In this document: positions 23,781-34,614 of the stretch, piece after piece
Layout of the letters: each line of letters begins with the position of its first letter
Numbering within the stretch: position 1 is the stretch's first letter
Origin: Ashinkailepas kermadecensis
Taxonomy: Eukaryota; Arthropoda; Thecostraca; Neolepadidae
DNA: 64,000 bases
Assembly (NCBI GenBank): GCA_034440615.1
Contig: JAOTOM010004799.1
Location: forward strand, 1 to 64,000
Direction: 5' to 3'
Program-made: the position numbers and the translations under genes
The notes under the pieces: model-generated
Databases searched by the model: none
What the model was told of the DNA's origin: nothing
Seen by the model: only the letters and a program-made list of their open reading frames with translations

Positions 23781-24890
23781 TCACCAAGAATAACCCTGTG
23801 TGTTTATCGTGGCCTGACAGTCGAAGAAAAAAACTGACTCTAATATGCTTTGGTCAGCGTTGTCTCTCTCCGTGTCCAATATCTTAACAGCAAAATCACT
23901 GTTGGCTTTTGTATGATCCATGGCTGTGATCATATGTTCGCGCAGTGGTTGATGTGCATGTCTTAATTGTAGATCACTGAGATGTTCATTGAATCGTTCC
24001 CTCACTGGATGTTTAGCTTCTCCTATATAAAATTCACCTGGGCATGTTTGACATGGAATTTTGTCAGCAACGTGTTTTCTAGTGCATTTTCCTCCAAACC
24101 GTTTTTGCAAATGTGGCATACTTTGACCCCGAAGGACACGGGAGACTTTCGAGGGCTGATCTGACCTGTTTAGATGTTAGTATTGGTCTCACAATCCAAG
24201 GTGCTCTGATTCCAAGATGAGTGGACCTAATGATTTGGAAAACTCCCCTAGACAACATATCATGTATGAAAGGGAGCCTGACATAGATATATTCGTGTTT
24301 CCTCTTCCCTGTACGCTGTTTGTGGGATGCATGTGCTTAGGTCGGTCCTTAGCGCGTTCTGGACAGCTAAATCCACTCGATTCCTGGGGTAGCCGTTTTC
24401 GATGGGTAAATTATGCATGACTCCGCCTACAGGCCTCTTCATCTGACGAAATCTGTATTGCCCTAGTCATCTAGGAAGAAAGAACGGATGCTTTTGTGCT
24501 CATTGGGGTGGGTGGACTGATAGTGAAGAATAATAGGTGCCGCCATATGTTTCACATGCAATTCTGTGGAATACGAACCGTCAGGACGTACGGTGAACAC
24601 AAGGTATCGATAAACGGAATACTTTCGCCATGGAAAGAGTGCTCAATAGGGAACGAAACGTGTGGATGCTCCGTATTGACCCAGACGCAAAACTCCATTT
24701 AACTAGTCATTCCATGCAGCCAGATGCAAAATATGTCGTCAATGCAATGCCAGCACATCGCGGGTTTCAAGGACACTTTCTGTGGAATGTTTTCCTAAAA
24801 ACGTACATGAAAGCGATTACAATGAGGGCGGGAGCATCGATTCCCTATGGCCACTCCTTCCACCTGCTTAAAAAAACTGCTTAATAACCA
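23781..24890 (-). pseudogene. Penelope-like reverse transcriptase with GIY-YIG endonuclease (degraded)
   Basis: On the minus strand, going from high to low coordinates, I see a motif-B-like GVAIGNRCS (about 24829-24855), the catalytic box IDDIF with its two aspartates at 24735-24740, FIDT near 24605-24618, and an ENGYPRNRV stretch in the frame 24260-24442. The last open part (23781-24119) has KIPCQTCPGEFYIGE followed by R.R.NEHL, the GIY-YIG pattern that follows reverse transcriptase in Penelope-like elements and nicks the target for integration. Frameshifts and stops separate the pieces, for example between 24119 and 24260. The 5' third is absent. The identification is strong at family level; the subfamily is unknown. 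Confidence 0.8.
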
Positions 24891-24910
24891 CGCGGTGTGA
24901 TATCTTAATG

Positions 24911-25031
24911 AATTAACACTCCTGAGGGTGGTCTAGAACCGAAAGTTCGAGTTATCAATAAAGTGTTAGCTTGACCAATTTCTATTTGTATCCCTCTCAA
25001 TACTTGGTTGATACCTAATGTCACCACCATG
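24911..25031 (+). repeat. Penelope-like terminal repeat, copy 2 (inverted)
   Basis: Inverted relative to copy 1. On the plus strand it reads ttaacact (24913-24920), then ctgaggg, tggtctagaaccgaaag, and gttatcaataaagtgttag. The first and last blocks can pair over about 8 bp (ttaacact with agtgttag), resembling hammerhead stem I. Confidence 0.7.
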
Positions 25032-25254
25032 AACTCTATCCGGGAAACAAAAACATTTATCAACCAACTTAACCGAGAATCAACTGTGCATCAAGATGTT
25101 TGTGACAAATCAGAAGTAGCACCACATTGCGAAGTATTATCAGGGAATGCATATTCGCGGTGAGGTCGGATTTTAATATCTGTCTATCTCTGGTGCATCC
25201 TGTACATCGCGATACGTCGACAAGGTGTGAGAAGTTCCGACGCATACCCCGCTT
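25032..25254. other. Unique flank of the Penelope-like element
   Basis: Mixed sequence with short frames only. No feature recognised before the ct-rich tract. Confidence 0.4.
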
Positions 25255-25323
25255 ATTCCTCTCCCTCTCCATTTTCTTTCTCTCTTTCTCTATCCCTTAC
25301 TCCATCTCCATCTCTCTCTCACT

Positions 25324-25395
<72 letters not shown>

Positions 25396-25397
25396 GA

Positions 25398-25463
<66 letters not shown>

Positions 25464-25466
25464 ATG
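25255..25466. repeat. Compound microsatellite (ct)n-(ca)n-(ta)n
   Basis: A ct-rich tract (about 25255-25322), a ca repeat (about 25321-25386, one g interruption) and a ta repeat (about 25386-25461) in direct succession, typical of animal genomes. Confidence 0.95.
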
Positions 25467-25639
25467 TATTTAGCTAGCTATTTACTTCTGAACAAGACGG
25501 TATCGTTAGATCGATGTCCGTAGGTTCGAGCTTGTTCGCAATGTGGGAAAAACTGACCACGAGACTGTCACCAGAATGAACAGGGTCGATCATGGGTCCG
25601 TACCTCAGGATTAAAAACCCAGCCAGGTATCGCCATCTC

Positions 25640-25805
25640 GGACGAGGAAAGTAGATAAGTGGTTGTATCCGGAGTGGAGAGGCCAGGCCAGGTAAGAAGA
25701 CCTTCCCGTAGAGGGTGGTCCCGGCCAGGCAACTGGTGGTCTCCGAAGTGGAGAGGCCAGACCATGAGGCAAAAAATGTCTCCTGAGCGGAGAAGCCAGG
25801 CAAGG
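25640..25805. repeat. About 52-bp diverged tandem repeat, 3 copies
   Basis: Three copies share ggagtggagaggccaggcca-like blocks separated by variable sequence such as gaccttcccg and aaaatgtctcc. Confidence 0.65.
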
Positions 25806-26227
25806 CAAGTTGCAAGCTGGCTTGTCCAAATTCAACTTGCTAGTTTCGGTGTTCCACGTAGCGTACACAGAGCGGACACTAGTTATGATATTGCTGTCGT
25901 CAGAAACAGCATGCTGTCATGACGGATGGCGGGATCGGGAATCTGTCTGTCGCAAGGCAGCACCCCCCCCAATGAAAGTGAGCCTACACGCGGCGACTGC
26001 GGCAGACCCAGACGGTGCGCCAGCGCTGAATGGAGATCCCGCCCCAGGAGCTATCTCTGGGACGGAGGAGGGCCAGTGGCCGTAAGGCGTGCAGTACGCC
26101 CCCGCCCGCCCGGCAGCTCGTGGAAGCTGCACCTGAACAGCGGCCTGTTCCCACGATCGGTGCCGGTGTGCTGCACCGCCGCCGGCGCCGACTACCGTTT
26201 CATTAGATACTCCGAATTACAAGGATC
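25806..26227. other. Unique GC-rich sequence, no gene seen
   Basis: Overlapping frames of 70 to 152 codons on both strands reflect high GC content. No domain recognised. Confidence 0.35.
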
Positions 26228-27790
26228 ACCTGAGCAACGGCTTCCCAGCACGCAGCCGCTCCTGGTCGGGGTTGCGCCGGTACTGCCGCAGCCGCTCCTG
26301 ACCACCGGCGAACTACACCTGACGTGGCTGCCAGCACTGGTCGGGGGTGCCGCCTGGCGTGGGTACTGCCGCAGCCGCTCCTGACCACCGGCTAACTACA
26401 CCTGACGTGGCTGCCAGCACTGGTCGGGGGTGCGCCGGTACTGCCGCAGCCGCTCCTGACCACCGGCTAATTACACTTGACGTGGCTGCCAGCACTGGTC
26501 GGGGGTGCGCCGGTACTGCCGCAGCCGCTCCTGACCACCGGCTAACTACACCTGACGTGGCTGACAGCACTGGTCGGGGGTGCGCCGGTACTGCCGCAGC
26601 CGCTCCTGACCACCGGCGAACTACACCTGACGTGGCTGCCAGCACTGGTCGGGGGTGCGCCGGTACTGCCGCCGATATAGGCAGTGCGCCGGTACTGCCG
26701 CAGCCGCTCCTGACCACCGGCTAACTACACCTGACGTGGCTGCCAGCACTGGTCGGGGGTGCGCTGGTACTGCCGCAGCCGCTCCTGACCACCGGCTAAC
26801 TACACCTGACGTGGCTGACAGCACTGGTCGGGGGTGCGCCGGTACTGCCGCAGCCGCTCCTGACCACCGGCTAACTACACCTGACGTGGCTGACAGCACT
26901 GGTCGGGGGTGCGCCGGTACTGCCGCCGATATAGGCAGTGCGCCGGTACTGCCGCAGCCGCTCCTGACCACCGGCTAACTACACCTGACGTGGCTGCCAG
27001 CACTGGTCGGGGGTGCGCCGGTACTGCCGCAGCCGCTCCTGACCACCGGCTAACTACACCTGACGTGGCTGCCAGCACTGGTCGGGGGTGCGCCGGTACT
27101 GCCGCCGATATAGGCAGTGCGCCGGTACTGCCGCAGCCGCTCCTGACCACCGGCTAACTACACCTGACGTGGCTGCCAGCACTGGTCGGGGGTGCGCCGG
27201 TACTGCCGCAGCCGCTCCTGACCACCGGCTAACTACACCTGACGTGGCTGCCAGCACTGGTCGGGGGTGCGCTGGTACTGCCGCAGCCGCTCCTGACCAC
27301 CGGCTAACTACACCTGACGTGGCTGCCAGCACTGGTCGGGGGTGCGCCGGTACTGCCGCAGCCGCTCCTGACCACCGGCTAACTACACCTGACGTGGCTG
27401 ACAGCACTGGTCGGGGGTGCGCCGGTACTGCCGCAGCCGCTCCTGACCACCGGCTAACTACACCTGACGTGGCTGCCAGCACTGGTCGGGGGTGCCCGTA
27501 CTGCCGATACAGGCAGTGCGCCGGTACTGCCGCAGCCGCTCCTGACCACCGGCTAACTACACCTGACGTGGCTGCCAGCACTGGTCGGGGGTTTGGGGTG
27601 CGCTGGTACTGCCGCAGCCGCTCCTGACCACCGGCTAACTACACCTGACGTGGCTGCCAGCACTGGTCGGGGGTGCGCCGGTACTGCCGCAGCCGCTCCT
27701 GACCACCGGCTAACTACACCTGACGTGGCTGCCAGCACTGGTCGGGGGTGCGCCGGTACTGCCGCCGATCCGGGAAGTGCGCCGGTGCTT
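26228..27790. repeat. 75-bp minisatellite with 29-bp insert variant, about 20 copies
   Basis: Unit parts are tggctgccagcactggtcgg, gggtgcgccggtactgccgc and tgaccaccggctaactacac. At about 26671, 26926, 27106 and 27500 a longer copy carries an extra segment with gatataggcagt plus a duplicated gcgccggtactgcc, so long and short copies are interspersed. The period is divisible by three, giving mirrored open frames on both strands (up to 179 codons). Confidence 0.93.
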
Positions 27791-30700
27791 CTGCAGTGCG
27801 CTGACGTGACTTGGCGCCACTGAGGCAGCGCGACGTGCTGCACGTTCTCCGATGGCGCACCACAAATGCCACGGGAGCCATGCTATGGGAGCCGAGCCGT
27901 CTCTCCGTACGTGGAGGCCTCACATGCTATGCTCATCGGTACCTGGCATGGTTCATAATCCAATCAAACAAAGTAAATTATCCACGAAAAAAAAATCGCT
28001 GGGCGGCGTGATGTTCAGGGATAAATGCTAACCAAAGTCAAAAGCTCATATATAGTGCTCAGCAAATAGTGAAGTTCACTCAATGATAGCAAGTGACGAG
28101 ATGAAAGGTGATTTCCAAACATGCCAGCAAAATAATAACGAACAAGCTAGGGGAGGCGGGTCTAGTTCATACAGTTTTGGCGAAACTCAAAATAACTGAT
28201 TACTTTGGAAATGTATCGGGGATATAGCCACACATACGCTAAGCCTAATCCTTCTAGTATCATCCGCGATAATGTTTTTTTTCCATGGCATCCTCTGGGC
28301 TTTCCACCAGAGAGCAAAACATCGTGCAACTAACGGTTCATCATCTTTCCCCGCTGTAGGGGTAAGTTGTTACTGACGATGGGGAAAGTTGATAGATGCC
28401 AGTTAAGCAAAACATATTATTTATAGGTGGCATTAGCTTACGCCACCTGAAAGGTGCATATTTCACGGTTACAGTAATAATGCTGATGTGTGCCCTTCCG
28501 GACCATAGCTCATAGTTTATGCCATTTATGGAATGCCCAAACGTTGATTCCGTAGCTCCACCTTTTCCTTCTTGCAATCTTTTCCGTTTGGTGAGAAATG
28601 CCCGTGGAAATATTGAATAACATTTTCTTGAAACAGTTTTAGCAAAAACCTTACTATAACTAGGTAATTCTGTGATTATTGTATTGCATTTCCAGTCCAC
28701 AAAAGGTTGATGAAGATTGATGTTGCTACAGGCTAATTAAGTTAATGCAGGCTGTATCAATTTACCCCGCAGGTTTTCTGGTGCAGGCTGCACCATGTTA
28801 TGCAACATTGCGAGTACAGTGTAATGGCAAACGATAAAAGCATTCCACCGTTGCAAGGCTGAGAGAACATGGTAATGATAACCGACACCTATAAAGTTAG
28901 CAACTGGGAGACAAATTTGAACTTAAAGGCGAAACGCAGACATTGGAATTTACTTTCGCTCCAAAAATGTACCGCATCGTCACCATCCCGCAGCCGCGTG
29001 TCGGAAGAACCTGCGCTTGTTTTTGCCGCGAGAAGACTGTGCCAGTAGCAACATGTGTGGTAGCAATGGCAACCGGCTTCATGCTTTTGAAGAAAATGTT
29101 GCATCAACCATCCCGCGTATCAACTAGACCCAGTCTCCCAAATGTACATTTAAGCTCATGTGGATGCCTAGAAACCAAACCCCTTCGTTTTAAAAATATA
29201 TTTGCCGACTTATGCACGTACCCAGACTGATCCCAGCCATGAATGGGTACGAGTTGCTGTCGTACGTGTCGGTACACGGCTGTCAGCCCACGCTAGGACG
29301 GGACACGCGAGGCAGCTGGCGCTAACTGGAGTCGCACTTGGCTGGGAACTAACTCCCTATCTCTGGATATACATTAGGTCCGATACACAATGAGCACTAT
29401 TTGGTAGACGTTATGTGACTTACCTATGGATGTTTAAGGACGGAAAGTCATCAAAAAGTGTCATGAAACCTCGTTTGCTTCGCTTTTATTTCACGTGCAA
29501 ATAATGCTCCAGGAGATGTAAAAATGTCAGGCTGTGCCGTAACCCTGACTTTTACTACGTATAATTTTGTGATTGGCAGTACATATCAACCCCACTCTCC
29601 TCCGATTATTCTGCATCGTGTCAAATTTGGTGTTTCAGATATTAACCTTCATCGGGCCCGGGGTGGGGGAGGGGGTCTCGAGAGCCCATCGGGTTTTTAC
29701 GTGATAGCGGCCGAATGAGTAGTCCCGGAAATATAACTATAAAAATGACGTCTTATGCGTCTGGTCTACACATATTGTAATATATCAAGTTTATATCATC
29801 AAAGATCATTGACCTGGGACAGGCCAAAGTGAATTATGCTCCAAAATCTAACATGTACCGTCATTTGTAGTTACGACAAATAAGCACGAAATTCGGATCG
29901 TGTTCTCCTTTCATCGTGACGAACAAACTCCCATTTGAATATTTTCAGGAAGGTAGATGTTTATAAACTGAGGCCAGTCAATTTCCGTGTTTTAACTGTG
30001 GGGAGAATTCGATTTGTGGGTACTTCTTCATGCCGAAAGTGAAGATGAGCATGCAGTATGCATTCTGGGTTCAATTTCGTGTGCAGGGCCAATGACATAA
30101 GGCAAGGTCACTTACCATGTATATCCTACGCAATGTCATCTGATATAGAATGATGCTGTTCCTCGCCAAGTGATATCTTAATTCGGTTTAAGCACCGCCC
30201 ATGTCGTGCAACACGACATTGGATGATCAACGAGTGCCATGATGACTTTACTTCGTGTGCTCTGACCTTATTTGACCTGATTTGACTTTGTCTTGAAATT
30301 GCCTTTCAATCAGTGTACACTTAGTCGTAGGCTGAATAGATAGTTTTATCAATCTATGCATTGTCCCAGTGTGACCTGAGAGCAGGTGACGAGGTAAGAA
30401 GCTGTACAATTTACGAATATATTTCAGTATGATGCCAGTTCTTCTAGGAACAATTTGCATACCTCAAAAGTGATGGTCCGGACATATTCGAGCTGGAGCT
30501 TACTTCACCTGACATGACCTTTAATTTCCGGATGCAAATCAGATGCAACATTTTGCTTGAATGGTTCTGTTGAAAGAACCCGAGACATGCATATTTATAT
30601 TTTCCCGGTCATTCCCAAAGAGAAATGTCATGTCACTGGGACGACCTTTTGTGGCCTTCAACGACCTTAGCGGGCTAAAATAAAGAAATATGATGCGTTA

Positions 30701-32380
30701 TGAGCTCTTGGCTACATTGGCTTGTCAATGGCGTTTTCCCTGTGTTTTAGCATGCATAGTTCGGAAGCTGGTTTTCAAGCCTGATTTGACCCGACCTGAC
30801 TGGAACTGGAAAAACAATGTCCAAAGAAAACAAGTTGTCCATATTATAAACGATTTCCAGGAGTTTCATTCCAGGTCCGTAAATTGACATAATCAGACCT
30901 CTTGTTACCATTATCAGTAAAAATGTACATCGACGTTATGCTTCTGGCACTCCCTGACTTGAGGCTTTCAAACAGTAATCCTAGCTTATGTAGGTCGGAT
31001 GTTAGAGGGCAACTTTCAACAGCCTGTCTCTCGGTCTGGTGAGGGCTCACTATAAACATCAAGATTAGCAGGCCAGATTCATCGACAAGAATAAAAGCGA
31101 GGAGTTGAATACCGAGTGAAATAGATTTGACTTCAAATGATCTCCCGGCATCGATGCTGTTAAATAATGTGAAGGCGTACAGATATTTCGTAACCCGCCG
31201 CGTCATCCTAGTTAAATCCTCCCGTTTCGTCCCCCGCACCGGGGGGGAGGTCCATATATAACCCCCTCTACTTTCAAAACTAAGCGTTGCACGAAAACGA
31301 AAGTGGTGTCATCGGAAAGCGCTCGGCGAGTAGGAACTGAAACTACTCCAAAAATTGTATCTTCCCCAAAAGCGACGTCGCTAGGGGGTTGAGTCTATGT
31401 GATCACAACTGACATCATGTTTTTGGCTCTGGGAGTTCATGTTGGGTTTTTTAAAAGACAAAAATTACTTGAATCAGAAATGTAAGGAAAAATCGGCCAG
31501 GGCCCTATATGTCTTCGTACCCAAAAATCAACATTAAATTTTGTTTGAAACTTTCACAATTTTGAGTTTCCAATTTTCGTGATTTTTTCAATGAATAGAA
31601 CGGACTGCGAAACGTTGTTTTAAGTCCACTTGCACTGTTAAAAAATATTTACTTCAGCCATAATCTTTGATTCTAGCCATGGAAAATGTGCAAATAAGCA
31701 AATTTGCAAAACTAATACGTCATCAAAATGGAGAGAAAAAATCCTCTGATGCGTTTTGTTGCATCCTTAAAGATAAGCAAACGCTGAAAGCTTCATTCAA
31801 ATACCTTTATCCATTAAAGCGTGACGACTAGTTGAACATTTTTGGAGGTGACCTCACTTGAACCCGAATAACTCGTTCACCGTAGACTAGGGAAAAGGCG
31901 TGCCAAACTTAGGCGTGCTGCCACGCGCCGTTTTTCTACTGTCCGCGCGAAACCTCAGGGGGTGCAGGGTGCATAATGATCCCTCGAGACGGGGTGGGTT
32001 AAGTACAGGGCGAAATCAATTCCACAGGGGACAAGCTGGTGACAGCACAAGTGGTTATCAAAGTGATGACTGATGCGCTGGAAATATTGGATAAATCAGA
32101 TCTAGTTGAATGAAATATCAAGTAGAAAATCCCGTGGGAGATAAGAAGAAAATATATTTAACTTGGCTTAGAGGTAATGTAGTCTCGGAGAACAGAATAA
32201 TTGAATAGATGAGATGCTTCACAGTGATGCGAGGAAACTAAAAAGTAGAAGAAAGAGGATGATGGTAGGGATGAAAGCTTCACGAAAGTGAGGGGTAGTT
32301 CCAATGATCTCTTCGATATTCCCTGCTGCCGATGTTATCTCACGTGAGGTACACCATGCCACTCCAACCCTCCTGAGAAC
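27791..32380. other. Long array-free AT-rich region, no gene assigned
   Basis: About 4.6 kb without tandem arrays. Candidate frames (minus 28341-28700, plus 28943-29230, minus 30844-31239) lack known motifs and splice support. A dispersed repeat starts at 29639. The part 31200-32000 is AT-rich and mobile-element-like in texture, but I could not find clear termini. Many gacctgatttgac-like words occur near 30260-30800. Confidence 0.3.
29639..29840 (+). repeat. Dispersed repeat, copy 1
   Basis: Shares an ordered pair of blocks with 63810-64000: one around ttaaccttcatcgggcccgg and gtctcgagagccc, and another about 155 bp later around aaagatcattgacctggg. The matching order and spacing in both places suggest a mobile non-coding element such as a MITE or SINE. 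Confidence 0.45.
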
Positions 32381-32388
32381 GGAGAGGC

Positions 32389-32455
32389 GGAGGTGGAGAG
32401 GCCCTGAGGCCCTGAAAGTGAGGTGGATAGGCCCTGAAAAGGCCTCTCCACCTCC
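32389..32455. other. 15-bp perfect inverted repeat
   Basis: ggaggtggagaggcc (32389-32403) and its exact reverse complement (32441-32455) enclose a 37-base loop that itself repeats ggccctga. Stem potential is strong. Confidence 0.8.
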
Positions 32456-32518
32456 TTTGTGGTTTTCACATGTTTGTGGTTTTCACATGTCCCTCCCTTG
32501 TTTGTGGTTTTCACATGA
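32455..32518. repeat. 17-bp tandem repeat, 3 copies
   Basis: tttgtggttttcacatg occurs three times, the last after an 11-bp spacer, immediately downstream of the inverted repeat. Confidence 0.85.
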
Positions 32519-32753
32519 ATGAAATGTCTCTAATAAACGTTTTCAAAGATACAGCCGATGAAGCGAGCGATCCAGGGTCATACAATGGTGTTCTAGGGAA
32601 ACACACAGGAGCACGACCTACCAAATGATCGGTGGTCAGCTACGAGGACGCGCTAGGTTTAGTGACTGAGATCACAGCTGACGTCAGGCATGCTATGAAT
32701 CAGGATCAGAGATATCTGCATCGTGTATACATTGCCATTCAGAAAGGGCCAGT

Positions 32754-32847
32754 GGTTGCTGCCAGTGATTGCTGCTAGTGATTGCAGCCAGTGGTTGCTG
32801 CCAGTGACTGTTGCCAGTGACTGTTGCCAGTGGTTGCTCCCAGTTAT
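32754..32847. repeat. 13-bp minisatellite, 7 copies
   Basis: Units of the form tggttgctgccag with point variants. Confidence 0.9.
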
Positions 32848-32865
32848 TGTTTTCCAAGTGATTTT

Positions 32866-33098
32866 GTCACACAGGAACCCTGGCCCCTGCACCAGGCGAG
32901 GCGGATGATCCTTGCCACACAGGGACTATGGCTCCTGCACCAGGCGAGGTGTTCACGCTTGTCACACAGGCCCCTGCACCAGGCGAGTTCGCAATCCTTG
33001 TCACACAGGAACCCCGGCCCTTGTACAGGCGAGATGGTTGACCCCTGCCACACAGGAACCCTTGCCCCTGCACCAGGCGAGGCGGATGACCCCTGCAG
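32866..33098. repeat. About 52-bp minisatellite, about 5 copies
   Basis: Copies contain gtcacacaggaaccctggcc and ctgcaccaggcgaggcggat. Two copies are shortened. Confidence 0.85.
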
Positions 33099-33112
33099 AT
33101 CGCATCCTGCGT

Positions 33113-33438
33113 GGGTAGGCGCCCGAGCACGACCCATGTCCACACCTGACGCGACTGGTGCTCTTCGTGCTGAGCCAGTAGGCGCCCGAGCACGACCCAT
33201 GTCCACACCTGACGCGACTGGTGCTCTTCGTGCTGAGCCGGTAGGCGCCCGAGCACGACCCATGTCCACACCTGCTGCGACTGGTGCTCTTCGTGCTGAG
33301 CCAGTAGGCGCCCGAGCACGACCCATGTCCACACCTGACGCGACTGGTGCTCTTCGTGCTGAGCCGGTAGGCGCCCGAGCACGACCCATGTCCACACCTG
33401 ACGCGACTGGTGCTCTTCGTGCTGAACCGGTAGGCGTC
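33113..33438. repeat. 63-bp tandem repeat, 5 copies
   Basis: Near-identical units containing gtaggcgcccgagcacgacc, catgtccacacctgacgcga and ctggtgctcttcgtgctgag. Divisible by three and stop-free, so plus and minus frames (272, 240, 182 and 176 codons) are all open. I do not regard any as a gene. Confidence 0.92.
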
Positions 33439-34424
33439 CGGCGGCTTCGGCACAGGACGTGTCGGCGGATCACAGACGAAGCACCAAATCCGATGCTCCT
33501 GATGGAACTCTCTAGAAGGTTGCCAGACAAGGAGCGGGAAATAGCCCACAGTGCAATACCGACCAACGGCTACTGGTACAATGTGAGAACGTCCCAGTGG
33601 CCACTTCGGTGGATGACCAGAATCACACAGATGTGGATGTAGATAAGATTTTAGCCAGCCGTGCTATGAAGAACGGTTCGCAACACCAAGCACGGCAGTT
33701 CGTCGTCCCGAAGGCACACCTTCAAACCGTGGCGTGCCACCAACTCATAGCCTGGAGCAACGCAGCTGCTACACAGTCACCGCCAACAGTGCGCATGGTC
33801 GGGGACGATTTGGACGGGCTGAAGTTTGCACTAATCGTTTCTCCAGATCTCCCATGCCATTCTCCGAGGCCATTGCCATTGCACTTTGCATCTCCATGCC
33901 ATTGCACTTCGTTCGAAAGTTCTTGTTTTTGTCATTGCTAGTCGGCAAACACCTATAGGAAATCAGCATGACTCGTGCCGAAGCAATATTCGGGAACAGT
34001 TTGTGTTCGATCCGGTGTGGTATGGATGGTTGACGTACACCTCTAAACTGATGTCTGCCCCTCTTGACAGTCGGCACCACTGGAGTAGCGGCCACGCGCC
34101 ACATTTGGCCGGCAGCTGCTCCTCTGCAGCGGCTCACCAGACGCCGCCTGCTCAGCTCCCAGTCATTTACATACATAGAGAGCCGGGTTTGCAGGTAATG
34201 GGCGGCACCGACGGGCTGCACACCGTCAAGCAGACTTATTTACGCGTTTTAATTCACAAATTTATTTTACAAACCCGACCGACGCATCTTGCGCATGAGA
34301 GTGCAACAACCCGATGAATTGGTGCCGCTGGGAGCGTGCAGCCCGAATGGCTGCATATTCACGGTGTGGAATCGGATTAAAACTGAAGAGCTGAGGTAGA
34401 AATAGCCATACACCATGAGCATAA
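33439..34424. other. Unique sequence, no gene assigned
   Basis: Frames of 114 to 150 codons occur on both strands at 33600-34320 without known motifs. A short ccattgccattgcactt-like repetition lies near 33850-33910. Confidence 0.35.
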
Positions 34425-34565
34425 GGCGTGATATTCATGCTTTCTGTGCGTTGTGTGCGCCATACAGCGTGATATCCATGCTTTCTGTGCGCTGTGTGCG
34501 CCATAAAGCGTGATATTCATGTTTTCTGTGCGATGTATGCCTATTAAGCGTGATATCCATGAAAA
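34425..34565. repeat. 41-bp tandem repeat, about 3.5 copies
   Basis: Units contain gcgtgatattcatgctttct and gtgcgttgtgtgcgcca. The array ends just before the LINE remnant. Confidence 0.85.
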
Positions 34566-34614
34566 CGTAGAAGGATGGAACGCGTCTGACCGAGCGTGAT
34601 GGACCACATCTCAA

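Larger units (their letters stand above)
23391..25031 (-). mobile_element. Penelope-like retroelement, 5'-truncated, inverted termini
   Basis: A remnant of about 1.64 kb. The two ends (about 23391-23520 and 24911-25031) are inverted copies of one another, sharing catggtggtg, aggtattaaccaagtat, taacactttattgataact and cggttctagacca. Between them the minus strand encodes reverse transcriptase motifs and a GIY-YIG domain in the order typical of Penelope-like elements. The N-terminal half of the reverse transcriptase is missing, because coding begins right beside the right-hand terminal copy. Multiple frameshifts and stops show it is inactive. Confidence 0.8.

Noticed and set aside
25500..25545. 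tRNA-like ggttcgagc box near the ta repeat
   Set aside because: No acceptor stem, D arm or A box could be matched at the proper distance.
26228..27790. CRISPR-like regular repeats
   Set aside because: Units are contiguous and uniform with no unique spacers, and the genome is eukaryotic. The same holds for all other arrays here.
31200..32000. Possible MITE in AT-rich DNA
   Set aside because: The texture suggests a mobile element, but I found no inverted termini or target duplication at either end.
32824..33642. 272-codon plus-strand frame with 21-residue repeats
   Set aside because: The 63-bp unit is divisible by three and stop-free on both strands, so openness is expected without coding.
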